From Burkholderia cepacia (GTDB lineage: Bacteria > Pseudomonadota > Gammaproteobacteria > Burkholderiales > Burkholderiaceae): a DNA stretch of 64,000 nt. Positions 35,079 to 44,316 of the stretch are shown piece by piece. The stretch's first letter is position 1. The number at the start of each line of letters is the position of its first letter. The notes beneath the pieces were generated by a model. The model was not told where the DNA came from. It searched no databases and saw only the letters and a program-made list of their open reading frames with translations. The DNA is taken from positions 1-64,000 of the forward strand of contig NZ_LDWR01000046.1 in assembly GCF_001039005.1 (NCBI RefSeq), written 5' to 3'. The position numbers were made by a program, and so were the translations under genes.

Positions 35079-35462
35079 ATGGACGTCCAGCTCAACCATA
35101 CGATCGTCTGGTGCCGCGACAAGCTCGCGTCGAGCCGCTTCCTCACCGAACTGCTGGAATTGCCGCCGCCGACGCCGTTCGGCGCGATGCTGGTCGTGCC
35201 GCTCGACAACGGCGTGTCGCTCGATTTCTACGAAACGATGGGGGAGATCACGTCGCAGCACTACGCGTTCCTGACCGACGAAGCCGGCTTCGATCGCGTG
35301 ATCGCGCGCATTCGCGAGCGCGGACTGCCGCACTGGGCCGATCCGGCCAAGCGGCAACCCGATGACATCTACCGCCACAATGGCGGCCGCGGCGTGTATT
35401 TCGACGATCCGGACGGCCACTTCCTCGAAGTGATGACCCGGCCGTACGTGCTGAACGGCTAG
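35079..35462 (+). CDS. VOC-superfamily (glyoxalase/dioxygenase-like) protein
   Basis: A 127-aa single-module vicinal-oxygen-chelate protein. It begins MDVQLNHTIVWCRDKLASS with a metal-position His at 7, has MLVVPLDNGVSLDFYE in the middle, and ends with RGVYFDDPDGHFLEVMTRPY, the family signature with the Glu ligand. The set H...E...H/E typical of glyoxalase-type metal sites is largely present. The reaction cannot be told; relatives include glyoxalases, fosfomycin-resistance proteins and dioxygenases. It is followed by a hairpin (35475-35491) before the convergent NYN gene. Confidence 0.85.
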   Translation: MDVQLNHTIVWCRDKLASSRFLTELLELPPPTPFGAMLVVPLDNGVSLDFYETMGEITSQHYAFLTDEAGFDRVIARIRERGLPHWADPAKRQPDDIYRHNGGRGVYFDDPDGHFLEVMTRPYVLNG

Positions 35463-35474
35463 CGCGTCGGGCCA

Positions 35475-35491
35475 GCCGGCGTTGCGCCGGC
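35475..35491. terminator. Hairpin between convergent genes
   Basis: GCCGGCG, 3-nt loop, CGCCGGC is a perfect 7-bp stem 13 bp after the VOC stop. It lacks a clear U-tract in either direction, so it may be a weak terminator or only a GC-rich palindrome. Confidence 0.35.
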
Positions 35492-35547
35492 CGGTATGGC
35501 GCAGCGCGGGTGCCGACCTGTTGCGGACGACACCCGGCCGGCCGCCG

Positions 35548-37044
35548 TTACTCGGTGGTCGCCGCCGTCTTGCGCGGACGACGCGCGCGCGGCGCCGCCT
35601 TGCGGGCCGGCTTCTTCGGCTTCGCGTCGGCGGGCGCGTCGACCGCCGCTTCAGCAACCGACTCGGCAGCCGATTCAACCGGCACGGCGTCATGCGACGG
35701 CCGGGCGGCCGCACCCTCGCCGCCGAAATCGCCGGCCGCCGGCTCGACATGCGTCACTGCGGCGTGCCGCTCGGCGCCCTGCTCCGCGTCGCGATGCGTG
35801 TCGTCGGCATGCTTGCCGTGCGCGTGCTTCCCTTCACCGTGCTTCGCCCCGCCCTGCGTGGCGTCGTCCGGCTTTCCGGCCGCGTGACGGCCGGCGCTCT
35901 TCGCGGCGGCACCCTTCTTCGCGCCGGCCTTCTTGGCCGCACTCTTGCGTGCGCGCTTGCGGCCATCCTTCGCGTCGCCGTGCGCATCGGCCGCTTCGGT
36001 GGCGTCGGTCGTTTCAACCGGCGCGAGCGCCGCTGCGTCGGCGAGCTCGGCAACCGCCACCTCCTCCACCTCCGCCTCGACCTGCACGCTTTCGTGCACG
36101 ACCGCTTCCGCCCGCTGCCCGCGACGTCGCGACTGGCGTTCGGCCCGCGCCGGCTCCGCCGCGCGCGTGCCGTGGTGCCCGGCGCCGCCGTCACCGGCCG
36201 TCGCAGCGTGGTCCGCGGCCGCCTGCTGGCGTGCCCGCGACACGAACGCGCCCGACTTGTCGTCGCGCCCCACTTCGAGCAGGCCGCGCGCCTGCGCTTC
36301 GTCGAGCAGGTTGCCGAACGCGCGGAACCCGTAGTACGACTCGTTGAAATCCGGCTTGCGGCGCTTGATCGCGCTCTTGAGCACCGACGCCCAGATCTTG
36401 CCGACGTCGTCGCGCTCCGACGCGAGCGCGTCGAACGTCTCGACCGCCAGCGCGATCGCCTCGGCCTTGCGCGCGTCCATCTCGTGCTTACGCGACGGCT
36501 CGTCGGGCCGCTTCACCGGGCTGTTGCCCGTGCGCTGCTGTTCGCGCTTCGCGAGCGCGCGCTGCTGCTCGCGCACCAGATCGTCATAGAAGATGAATTC
36601 GTCGCAGTTGGCGACCAGCAGGTCCGACGTCGACTTCTTCACGCCGACCCCGATCACCTTCTTCGCGTTCTCGCGCAGCTTCGACACGAGCGGCGAGAAA
36701 TCCGAGTCGCCGCTGATGATCACGAACGTATCGACGTGCGACTTCGTGTAGCAGAGGTCGAGCGCGTCCACGACGAGCCGGATGTCGGCCGAATTCTTGC
36801 CCGACTGGCGCACGTGCGGAATCTCGATCAGCTCGAAGCTCGCCTCGTGCATCGACGCCTTGAAGCCCTTGTAGCGATCCCAGTCGCAATAGGCCTTCTT
36901 CACGACGATGCTGCCCTTCAGCAGCAAGCGCTCCAGCACGGGCTGGATGTCGAATTTCTCGTACTTCGCGTCGCGCACGCCGAGCGCGACGTTCTCGAAG
37001 TCGCAGAACACGGCCATGCTGACGTTGTCCAGGGGTAATGCCAT
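35548..37044 (-). CDS. NYN-domain (LabA-like) predicted ribonuclease with basic tail
   Basis: A 498-aa protein. Residues about 8-155 form a NYN/PIN-like nuclease domain: AVFCDFENVA (Asp15), SADIRLVVDALDL (Asp87, Asp93) and VIISGDSDFSPLV (Asp113, Asp115), the conserved acidic set. Residues about 195-265 look like an OST-HTH/LOTUS RNA-binding domain (GKIWASVLKSAIKRRKPDFNESYYG). The remaining half is low-complexity: Ala, Lys, Glu and His rich, with repeats such as KKAGAKKGAAAKSAG, and ends in a KPKKPARKAAPRARRPRKTA basic stretch that could bind nucleic acid. GGAG lies upstream of the ATG. The combination suggests RNA processing or degradation; targets are unknown. Confidence 0.85.
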   Translation of the reverse strand: MALPLDNVSMAVFCDFENVALGVRDAKYEKFDIQPVLERLLLKGSIVVKKAYCDWDRYKGFKASMHEASFELIEIPHVRQSGKNSADIRLVVDALDLCYTKSHVDTFVIISGDSDFSPLVSKLRENAKKVIGVGVKKSTSDLLVANCDEFIFYDDLVREQQRALAKREQQRTGNSPVKRPDEPSRKHEMDARKAEAIALAVETFDALASERDDVGKIWASVLKSAIKRRKPDFNESYYGFRAFGNLLDEAQARGLLEVGRDDKSGAFVSRARQQAAADHAATAGDGGAGHHGTRAAEPARAERQSRRRGQRAEAVVHESVQVEAEVEEVAVAELADAAALAPVETTDATEAADAHGDAKDGRKRARKSAAKKAGAKKGAAAKSAGRHAAGKPDDATQGGAKHGEGKHAHGKHADDTHRDAEQGAERHAAVTHVEPAAGDFGGEGAAARPSHDAVPVESAAESVAEAAVDAPADAKPKKPARKAAPRARRPRKTAATTE

Positions 37045-37313
37045 GTGTACTCCAACCGGTTGGCCGACGCGTTGTATGACGTAGCGGCGAAAAAAGCATC
37101 GCGCACATGATAGCCGGTCGGCGCGTCATTCCCGAATCCGTGTGAATGAATGACGGCGTGAACGGCCATCGCAACAATATGCCCGCGCCAGGATGCCCGA
37201 GCCGGTACGCCCCTTAATACGCACCCGCCGCCGGGGCAAATCGACATTACACTTGAGATATTGGTCGTCCGTCCCTATCTGGAAGGATGACGCATCGAGC
37301 AAGGAGCGGTTTC

Positions 37314-37943
37314 ATGACGACGAAGCTACTGCTGATTGGCGCGACCGGCCGAACGGGCCAGGCCTGCGCGGATCTGCTGCTCAAGCAGCCGGAGTTCGAG
37401 GTCACGGCGCTGGTGCGCCGGCACGGCTATGCGCTGGCCGGCGCAAGGGTCGTCGAGGCCGACCTGACGAACGATTTCTCGCACGCATTCCAGGGCATCA
37501 CGCACGTGATCTACGCGGCCGGCTCGGCCGAATCGGACGGCGCGGCCGAAGAAGAGCAGATCGACCGCGACGCGGTCGCCCGCGCGGCCGACTACGCGCT
37601 GGCCTACAACGCGCAGAAGCTCGTGGTGATCAGCTCGCTGTCCGCGTACCGGCCAGAACTCGGCCCGGACGCGCTACACCACTATTCGCAGATGAAGCGC
37701 GAAGGCGACGACCGCGTGATCGCGTCAGGTGTCGACTACGTGATCCTGCGCCCGGGCCCGCTCGCGGACGGGCCGGGTGTCGGCAAGATCGCACTGACCG
37801 ACGCGTGGCTCGACCCCGCGCCGCCGGTGTCGCGGCAGGACGTGGCATGGGCCGCGATCGAGGCGATCAAGCTCGGGATCTCGCGCAAAACCGTCGGCTT
37901 CGTCGGCGGCAGCGTGCCGATCGAGCAGGCCTTGCGCGCGTAG
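37314..37943 (+). CDS. NAD(P)-binding atypical short-chain oxidoreductase
   Basis: A 209-aa protein of the NAD(P)H-binding SDR-a type (biliverdin-reductase/NmrA-like). The dinucleotide motif is KLLLIGATGRTGQACADLLL at residues 4-23. Further on, VVISSLSAYRP and an active-site-like YSQMKREGD (Tyr and Lys spaced by 3) are visible, then the family segment DYVILRPGPL. The chosen ATG has AAGGAG 7 nt upstream; a start 27 bp further up has a weaker context. It is a single gene with no obvious partner. Substrate unknown. Confidence 0.85.
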   Translation: MTTKLLLIGATGRTGQACADLLLKQPEFEVTALVRRHGYALAGARVVEADLTNDFSHAFQGITHVIYAAGSAESDGAAEEEQIDRDAVARAADYALAYNAQKLVVISSLSAYRPELGPDALHHYSQMKREGDDRVIASGVDYVILRPGPLADGPGVGKIALTDAWLDPAPPVSRQDVAWAAIEAIKLGISRKTVGFVGGSVPIEQALRA

Positions 37944-37980
37944 CGGCCCGCCGCGCGCTGCCGGGCGGCGGCGCGGGCCG
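37944..37980. terminator. GC-rich hairpin between convergent genes
   Basis: CGGCCCGC (37944-37951) pairs with GCGGGCCG (37973-37980) just after the stop of the oxidoreductase gene and before the convergent peroxiredoxin stop. There is no U-tract, so termination strength is uncertain. Confidence 0.35.
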
Positions 37981-37997
37981 GGCCGGCAGCGCCGGGC

Positions 37998-38546
37998 TTA
38001 CTGCTTCGGATGCGCGTCGGCCCACGCCTTCACGGCAGCCAGCGTGTTCTCGACGTGCTTGTCGGGCGACATGCTCGTGTATTCGTACAGAATCTTCCCT
38101 TCCGGCGAAATCACGTACGACACGCGGTTCGCGCGGTCGATCGCCGGCAGCTTCGCGTCGTATTCACGGATGATCTTCGCGTCCGGGTCGGCCGCGACCG
38201 GGAACTTGCTCCGGCACTCGCTCACCGAAAACTTCGTCAGCGTGTCGATATTGTCTGCCGATACGCCGATCACGGTCGCACCGTAAGCCTTGTAACGGTC
38301 GACGGCATCCGCGAACGCATGCGCCTCGATCGTGCAGCCCTTCGTGAACGCGGCCGGGTAGAAATACAGCACCACCGGCCCCTGCTTCAGCGCGTCCGCG
38401 AGCGAGTACGTGTAAGTCTTGCCGCCCAGCGACGCCTGCGTCGTGAAGTCGGGCGCCGCGGCACCCGGCTTCAGTTCCGCCTGCGCCATCAGCGCATGGC
38501 CGGCCACCAGCGCCGCCATGGCGCCCAGCAACAGTTTTCGCTTCAT
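37998..38546 (-). CDS. Exported peroxiredoxin, AhpC/BCP type
   Basis: A 182-aa thiol peroxidase. The signal peptide (about 1-24, ending MAQA) sends it to the periplasm, unusual for BCP-like peroxiredoxins, which are mostly cytosolic. The peroxidatic Cys is in FYPAAFTKGCTIEAHAF, in the place of the usual TPGCT. A second Cys in VSECRSKFP could be the resolving residue. The body VIGVSADNIDTL and YVISPEGKILYEY are family typical. The ATG at 38546 is chosen because GAGGACG lies just before it; 38558 is the alternative. It would reduce peroxides with an unknown periplasmic thiol donor. Confidence 0.88.
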   Translation of the reverse strand: MKRKLLLGAMAALVAGHALMAQAELKPGAAAPDFTTQASLGGKTYTYSLADALKQGPVVLYFYPAAFTKGCTIEAHAFADAVDRYKAYGATVIGVSADNIDTLTKFSVSECRSKFPVAADPDAKIIREYDAKLPAIDRANRVSYVISPEGKILYEYTSMSPDKHVENTLAAVKAWADAHPKQ

Positions 38547-38731
38547 CTGCGTCCTCATTTCTTATAAAGTCAGCCTCGATGTAGGCCACGCCGGCGTTCG
38601 CCTGTCGAACGCCCCGAGTACAATCCGGCCCAGCGGCAGCGCCATCCGCGCCCGGCCGGTTAAAGATTCCGCACAGTCTGCCGTTATTCCTTCCGGACAA
38701 CCGGTTCCAGCCCTTCACGTCAGCGAGAAAC

Positions 38732-40567
38732 ATGGAAGCCAACAGGAAACAGACGTCACGCAAGGGCTCCTGGCGCAGTGCCTTGCATACGCTGCGCCGC
38801 TTCGCCTGGTCGGGCGGCGCGCTGATGCCCGCGCGCGCCGGTGCGCCGCGACGCGACGACTCCGTGCGCAACTGGCTGGAACAGACGGTCGGCACGGTGG
38901 ACTTCCTCGCCCATGTCGACCGCGAGCTGCGCTTTCTGTACGTGTCCGACGCGAGCCTGCGCTTCATCGGCTACCACCGCGACTACCTTCACACGCTGAC
39001 GCTGCGCGACCTGATCGCTGAACAGGATACCTCGGCGCTCGAAGGCCTGCTTGCGCGCGCCGCGCGTTCCGGCCAGGTCGAGAAGGCGACGATGTGCATC
39101 GTCAAGTCGCTCACCTACCCGCTGGACGTCGAGGTCCGCGCGTTCAAGAGCCGACACCACGGGGTCGACGGCTTCGCGATCGCGGCGTTCGACGTGTCGT
39201 CGTGGCGCGCGCTCGAGGCGCGCCTCACGTACGAAATGCACCACGATCCGATGACGGGGCTCGACAACCTGTCCGCGCTCGTGCCGGCGCTGATGCGCGC
39301 GCAGCAGACCGCCGACGAGGACGGCACCTGCGCGGCGCTGCTGCTGCTCGACCTCGACGACTACCAGCGGATCAACCGTGCGCTCGGTTACGACGCGGGC
39401 GACACGCTGCTGCGCGAAACCGCGCAGCGGCTGAAGGCGCTCGTCACGCCGAACGAACGGCTCGCGCGCGTCGCGAGCGACAAGTTCGCGGTCGTGCTCG
39501 GCGCGGCGAACCGCACGCAGGCGAGCAATGCCGCCGATGCGCTCGCACGCCGGCTGCAGGCCGCGGTGCGCGAGCCCTACGTGTACCAGGGGCAGACCGT
39601 GCACCTGTCCGCGAGCATCGGCATCGCGCTTTATCCCGACGAACGCGCCGCACCGCATCGCGCGCAGCACCACAGCCCGCTGCTGCGCCGCGCCGACCAC
39701 GCGCTCGCGCAGGCGAAGGCGTCGGGCGGCAACGCGCTCGCGTTCCATGCGCCCGTCGACGATCCGGCCGACGCCGAACGGCTCAAGCTCGAAGCCGACC
39801 TGTACGACGGGGTTCGCAACGGCGAGTTTTCGCTCCATTTCCAGCCGATCACGCGCAGCCAGTCGGGCGCGGTGGTCGGCGTCGAGGCGCTGATCCGCTG
39901 GCGCCATCCGGTGCACGGCCTCGTGCCGCCGGCGACCTTCATTCCGCTCGCCGAATCGATCGGCCTGATCAACTACCTCGGCAACTGGGTGCTCAAGGCC
40001 GCGTGCATGCAGCTCGTCGCGTGGGACCGCCAGGGGCTCGCGCTCCAGTACGTGGCGGTCAACGTGTCGCCGCAGCAGTTCCGCGACCCGCGCTTCACGC
40101 AAAGCGTGCGCGAGGCGATCGCGCTGACGGGCATCGACCCGCGCCGCATTGTGCTCGAAATCACCGAAAGCCTGCTGATGCACGATCCCGCGCATGCGAA
40201 GGGGCTGCTCGAGGAGCTGACCGATCTCGGCATCCGCTTCGCGATCGACGATTTCGGCACCGGCTATTCGAGCCTCGCGTACCTGCAGCGCTTCCCGCTC
40301 GCGAAGCTGAAGATCGACCGCAGTTTCGTCGAGAACCTGCTGACGTCGCGCAATGACCGCGCGATCGTGTCGGCGGTGGTCGGCCTCGCACAGACGCTCG
40401 ATCTCGAGCTCGTCGCCGAAGGCGTCGAGACCGAGGCGCAGCGCGCGCTGCTGACCGAGATGGGCTGCAACCATATCCAGGGCTGGCTCGTCTGCCAGGC
40501 GCTGCCGTCCGAGGAGCTCGCACGGCGCTTCGAGGCGCACCAGCTGCACCTGCACGCCGCCGCCTGA
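38732..40567 (+). CDS. PAS-GGDEF-EAL protein, probable c-di-GMP phosphodiesterase
   Basis: A 611-aa cytoplasmic signalling protein with no clear transmembrane helix. An N-terminal PAS domain (about 48-165; VGTVDFLAHVDRELRFLYVSD) is followed by a GGDEF domain (about 175-340) and an EAL domain (about 355-605). The GGDEF catalytic motif is degenerate, reading ASDKF near residue 246, so cyclase activity is unlikely. The EAL domain is intact: GVEALIRWRHP near 383, NVSPQQF, EITES, DDFGTGYSSL, KIDRSFV and EGVETEAQ. This predicts cyclic di-GMP hydrolysis controlled by the PAS sensor. The HDOD gene follows after 27 bp, probably in one operon. Confidence 0.9.
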   Translation: MEANRKQTSRKGSWRSALHTLRRFAWSGGALMPARAGAPRRDDSVRNWLEQTVGTVDFLAHVDRELRFLYVSDASLRFIGYHRDYLHTLTLRDLIAEQDTSALEGLLARAARSGQVEKATMCIVKSLTYPLDVEVRAFKSRHHGVDGFAIAAFDVSSWRALEARLTYEMHHDPMTGLDNLSALVPALMRAQQTADEDGTCAALLLLDLDDYQRINRALGYDAGDTLLRETAQRLKALVTPNERLARVASDKFAVVLGAANRTQASNAADALARRLQAAVREPYVYQGQTVHLSASIGIALYPDERAAPHRAQHHSPLLRRADHALAQAKASGGNALAFHAPVDDPADAERLKLEADLYDGVRNGEFSLHFQPITRSQSGAVVGVEALIRWRHPVHGLVPPATFIPLAESIGLINYLGNWVLKAACMQLVAWDRQGLALQYVAVNVSPQQFRDPRFTQSVREAIALTGIDPRRIVLEITESLLMHDPAHAKGLLEELTDLGIRFAIDDFGTGYSSLAYLQRFPLAKLKIDRSFVENLLTSRNDRAIVSAVVGLAQTLDLELVAEGVETEAQRALLTEMGCNHIQGWLVCQALPSEELARRFEAHQLHLHAAA

Positions 40568-40594
40568 CGCGCGCGGCGAACCGGATAGATCCGT

Positions 40595-42088
40595 ATGTCA
40601 ATCACCGAACACATGCCCCGCACCGCATTGATCGACAAGCTGTGGGCCCGGATGAGCGAACGCGGCGATTTCCCGCTGCTGTCGGAATCGCTGCGCGCGA
40701 CGATGGCCGCGATGAAGAACGACGACCTCGACTTCACCGCGCTCGTGCGCGTCGTCCTGTCGGACTTCGCGCTCACGCAGAAAGTGCTGCGGCTCGCGAA
40801 CTCCGCGATGTACATGGCGTTCGGCGGCAACATCACGACCGTGACCCGCGCACTGATGGTGCTCGGCATGGACGCGGTCGGCCATCTGGTCGTCGGGCTG
40901 AAGCTCGTCGACCATTTCCACCACAGCACGCCGCGGCGCATCGATGCGAAGCTCGAACTGAACCGGGCGCTGCTGTCCGGCTGCGTCGCACGCAAGCTCA
41001 CCGAGCGCGCCGAACTGCGCGCGGGCGAGGAAGCCGTCGTCTGCACGCTGATGCGCCAGGTCGGCAAGCTGCTCGTGGTCTGCTATCTCGACAGCGAATG
41101 GGATCGGATCCGCCGGCGCGCGGCCGAACTGAACGGCGACGAAGCGGCCGCCTGCGCCGACGTGCTCGGCGTCGGCTTCGACGAGATCGGGCTCGAGGCA
41201 GCCACGCGCTGGCGGCTGCCCGACGTGATCCGCGCGGGGATGGCCGATGACGACCACGCGGCCCGCGCCGACGAATACGACGACGACGACCGCAACGCAG
41301 GCCATGCGGCCGAGGACGGCCCGGCCGACCGCGTCCGCTGGCTGCGCGCGGTGAGCCGCTGCTCGACCGACGTCGCGAGCGCGCTCGTGATGCCCGCCAG
41401 CCCGCAGCGCGACGCGCGCATCGCGACGCTCGCGCAGCACTACGGCACCGAGCTCGACATGGAGCCCGACGCGCTCGTCGAGATCGCCGAGCGGCTCGCG
41501 CGCGAGGAAGCGAGCGACACCGTGATGCGCGAGATCGTCGAACTGCGCGCGAACGCCGATGCGATCGCGCGCGCGCAGGCCGAGCCCGAGGCATGCCTCG
41601 AAGCCGGCCTCGCGGACCTGCGCGCGCTGCCGTCCGAGCACGTGCTGACGCCGGTGCTCGCGCTCGCGTCGGAAAGCCTGCTGGCCGGCCTTGCGTTCAC
41701 GCGCACCGTGATGTTCGTGCGTCACGACGACGGCACGTTCGCCGCGCGCCTCGGCTTCGGCCCCGGCGTCGATACGGCGCTCGACCGGCTGCGCTTCGAC
41801 GAGCGCTTCGAGCCGGACGTGTTTCATCTCGCGATCTCGAACTCGGTCGGCATCTTCATCGAGCAGGCGCAGGAACCGAAGATGCTCAAGCGCCTGCCCG
41901 CGTGGTATCTCGACGCGTTCGACGACACGCGCGCGTTCGTGCTGCTGCCCGTGCGCGTCGGCACGACGAGCGTCGCGCTGCTGTACGGCGACTGGGCGGG
42001 CGCGCAGCCCGCGCGCAAGATCACGCAGCAGGAGATGAGCGTGCTCAACGAGCTCGCCCGCGAATTGGGCCGGTTCTTTCCTGCCTGA
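40595..42088 (+). CDS. HDOD-domain signalling protein
   Basis: A 497-aa protein. Residues about 20-215 form the HDOD domain (SLRATMAAMKNDDLDFTALVRVVLSDFAL, then LRLANSAMYM and ITTVTRALMVLG), which resembles a catalytically dead HD domain and is linked to second-messenger pathways. An acidic linker rich in Asp (DEYDDDDRN, about 225-235) follows. The C-terminal part (about 330-495) is a GAF-like domain ending ALLYGDWAGAQPARKITQQEM. It is co-directional with and 27 bp from the EAL gene, so the two may act together in c-di-GMP or stress signalling. Confidence 0.85.
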   Translation: MSITEHMPRTALIDKLWARMSERGDFPLLSESLRATMAAMKNDDLDFTALVRVVLSDFALTQKVLRLANSAMYMAFGGNITTVTRALMVLGMDAVGHLVVGLKLVDHFHHSTPRRIDAKLELNRALLSGCVARKLTERAELRAGEEAVVCTLMRQVGKLLVVCYLDSEWDRIRRRAAELNGDEAAACADVLGVGFDEIGLEAATRWRLPDVIRAGMADDDHAARADEYDDDDRNAGHAAEDGPADRVRWLRAVSRCSTDVASALVMPASPQRDARIATLAQHYGTELDMEPDALVEIAERLAREEASDTVMREIVELRANADAIARAQAEPEACLEAGLADLRALPSEHVLTPVLALASESLLAGLAFTRTVMFVRHDDGTFAARLGFGPGVDTALDRLRFDERFEPDVFHLAISNSVGIFIEQAQEPKMLKRLPAWYLDAFDDTRAFVLLPVRVGTTSVALLYGDWAGAQPARKITQQEMSVLNELARELGRFFPA

Positions 42089-42120
42089 CGCGGCCGCCGT
42101 TTCCACCCTCCAAAAGCAAA

Positions 42121-42140
42121 CCGGCCGCATAAGCGGCCGG
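42121..42140. terminator. Convergent terminator-like hairpin
   Basis: CCGGCCGC, 4-nt loop ATAA, GCGGCCGG is a perfect 8-bp stem between the convergent HDOD gene and the binding-protein gene. Leftward it is followed by TTTGCTTTTGG, a weak U-tract. Confidence 0.6.
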
Positions 42141-42166
42141 CTGCATCGTGCGATAAAACGAAACGC

Positions 42167-42961
42167 TTACTTGAGCGTCACGGGCACGCTGAAGTACTTC
42201 TTCGCGAGGTTGTCGATCGTGCCGTCGGCCTTCAGGTCCTTCAGCGCCTGATCGAGTGCGGTCTTCAGCGCCGCGTCGTTCTTGCGCAGACCGAAGCCGA
42301 CGCCCGAGCCGAGGATCTCGGTATCGCTGACCGTGCCGCCCGCGAATGCAAAGCCCTGGCCCTGCGGCTTCGTCAGGAAGCCCTTCGAACCGGCTTCCGA
42401 ATCCTGGAACGTCGCATCGAGACGGCCCGACTTCAGGTCGGCATACGCCAGATCCTGCGTCTGGTACGGCACGACTTCGACGCCTGCCGGCGCCCACTTC
42501 TTCTTCGCATACGATTCCTGGATCGTGCCCTGCAGCACGCCGACGCGCTTGCCCTTCAGCGATTGCGGGGTCGGCAGCAGGCCGCTGCCTTGCTTCGCGA
42601 TCAGCTGGTTCGGAATCGTGTAGATCGGATCGGTGAACGCGATCGCGTGCTTGCGCTGGTCGGTGATCGTCATGTCCGAGTTGATCGCGTCGAACTTGCG
42701 CGCCTGCAACGCGGGGATCAGGCCGTCGAAGTCATTCTCGACCCACACGCACTTCGTCTTCAGCTTCGCGCACACCGCGTTGCCGATGTCGATGTCGAAG
42801 CCGGTCAGCTTGCCGTCGGGCGTCTTGAATTCGAACGGTGCATACGAGGCCTCGACGCCGAACCGGATCTCTTTCAGATCCGCGGCAAACGCGCTGCCTG
42901 CCGCCACGGCCGATGCCGCCACCACCGCATGCGCGGCCACTTTACGCCAATCCAACTTCAT
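42167..42961 (-). CDS. aotJ: Basic amino-acid ABC transporter binding protein, AotJ/HisJ-like
   Basis: A 264-aa periplasmic binding protein for arginine, lysine or ornithine. The signal peptide (about 1-27, ending AFA) is followed by ADLKEIRFGVEASYAPFEF, then DGKLTGFDIDIGNAVC, NDFDGLIPALQARKFDAINS and the family signature MTITDQRKHAIAFTDPIY. It is the last gene of the leftward arginine cluster, 278 bp after aruE, and has its own good GAGAG Shine-Dalgarno region. The matching permease and ATPase genes lie 10 kb upstream on the other side of the catabolic genes. The symbol follows the Aot naming and its specificity is inferred from context. Confidence 0.88.
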   Translation of the reverse strand: MKLDWRKVAAHAVVAASAVAAGSAFAADLKEIRFGVEASYAPFEFKTPDGKLTGFDIDIGNAVCAKLKTKCVWVENDFDGLIPALQARKFDAINSDMTITDQRKHAIAFTDPIYTIPNQLIAKQGSGLLPTPQSLKGKRVGVLQGTIQESYAKKKWAPAGVEVVPYQTQDLAYADLKSGRLDATFQDSEAGSKGFLTKPQGQGFAFAGGTVSDTEILGSGVGFGLRKNDAALKTALDQALKDLKADGTIDNLAKKYFSVPVTLK

Positions 42962-43239
42962 CAGGTGCTCTCCTCGATACTCGAATGTTCCAGAACTACG
43001 GGCACGTACATCATTGCAGGGCCAGATGACCAGGACAATGCGGCTACCGCGCCGTGATGCGGCGCAACAGCCGCAAGGCCGCGATTGTACCAATCCGCGC
43101 GGCCCGGTATGGCAAAGCGGCCGTCGGCGCGCGATGCTGCGGTGCGCACACGACGCCGGCCGGGCCGGCCGCGGAACTTGCAAGACGATGTCGCAAATAC
43201 GCAAGCGCGGCCGCACTGCTCCGCGGCCGCGTCGATGGG

Positions 43240-44316
43240 TCAGACGAGCGCCGCGATCGTCTCGCGTGTCGTGTCGATGACGAGCAGGCCCGCACGCAGG
43301 CCCGGCTTCACGCTCGGGTTCGGGAACACGATCCGTTCCTCGTCGTGCGTCACCGTGTAGCGGTAGTCGCCGTCCTGCGCGAGCACCGTGCCGCGCGCGA
43401 ACGCGGTGAAGTTCGCGACGTCGGCCGCGACGAACAGTTCGAGCGCGTCGCTCTGCTTCGTGATCTGGTCGATCACCGTGAACACGCGCGGCAGCGCGGC
43501 ATCGTCCTGCGGATCGCTGCCCGGCGGATGCCCGGCCGACGCTCCCGACACCAGCTTGCGCACCGCACGATCGGTCGGCGCGAAGCGTGTCAGGTCGTTC
43601 TGGCCGAACGGGCGCACCTTGCCGAGTTCCAGCGTGCACGCCAACGCATCGCAGTGCTCGGCCGTGAAATGCGAATACGTGTTGCCCTTCGCGGTATGCA
43701 GCAACACGGCCGCGATGCGCGCATCGCCGAGCCATTCGACCATCGTGCGCGTCGGCGGCGTGCCCGTGTGCGGCAGCAGCGCGAACTGCTCGAACACCGA
43801 CGCGCGGATTGCCGTATGCATGTCGATGTGCCAGCGCGCGCCGTCCGGAGGCGCCGCCGCGAAGAACGCGGCAGCGGCCGCTTCGAGCTGCGCGGCGCGC
43901 GGCGCTTCGCGGCTTGCGGGCACCTGCGCGTGACGACCGCTGAACAGGCGGTTCAGGTCGTCGTCGAGATAACGCTCGCCGGCCCGCATCGCCGGCACGT
44001 TGCCGAGCACGACGAGCAGCCGGCACGCGAGCGGCAGCGCGCCCGACGCGAGATCGCGCACGAGCATCGACAGCAGTTCGATCGGCGCCGTCTCGTCGCC
44101 GTGCACGCCGGCCGACACGAGCACGCTCGCACGCGCCGCGTCGGCGGCCGCCGCCGGTTCGAGCGCGAGCAGCCCGTCGCCGAGCCATGACCAGCGCACC
44201 GCGCCGCCCGCGCAGGCGCCGTCCTTCACGGCCGGCGCGCCGCCGGCCAGCGTGAACGCGAGAAAGTCGTCGAGCGGCGCGGCGGCGGACATCGGTGCGT
44301 CAGCGCTGGAAGTCAT
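43240..44316 (-). CDS. aruE: Succinylglutamate desuccinylase
   Basis: A 358-aa cytosolic zinc hydrolase that splits N-succinylglutamate to succinate and glutamate, the last step of the arginine succinyltransferase pathway. Zinc ligands are seen in SAGVHGDETAPIELL (His and Glu near 70-73) and WHIDMHTAIR (His near 165). It belongs to the AstE/aspartoacylase group. The ATG at 44316 overlaps aruB by 17 bp; an ATG 24 bp further in has no better ribosome site. The symbol astE is also used. It is the last gene of the aruC-F-G-D-B-E run. Confidence 0.93.
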   Translation of the reverse strand: MTSSADAPMSAAAPLDDFLAFTLAGGAPAVKDGACAGGAVRWSWLGDGLLALEPAAAADAARASVLVSAGVHGDETAPIELLSMLVRDLASGALPLACRLLVVLGNVPAMRAGERYLDDDLNRLFSGRHAQVPASREAPRAAQLEAAAAAFFAAAPPDGARWHIDMHTAIRASVFEQFALLPHTGTPPTRTMVEWLGDARIAAVLLHTAKGNTYSHFTAEHCDALACTLELGKVRPFGQNDLTRFAPTDRAVRKLVSGASAGHPPGSDPQDDAALPRVFTVIDQITKQSDALELFVAADVANFTAFARGTVLAQDGDYRYTVTHDEERIVFPNPSVKPGLRAGLLVIDTTRETIAALV

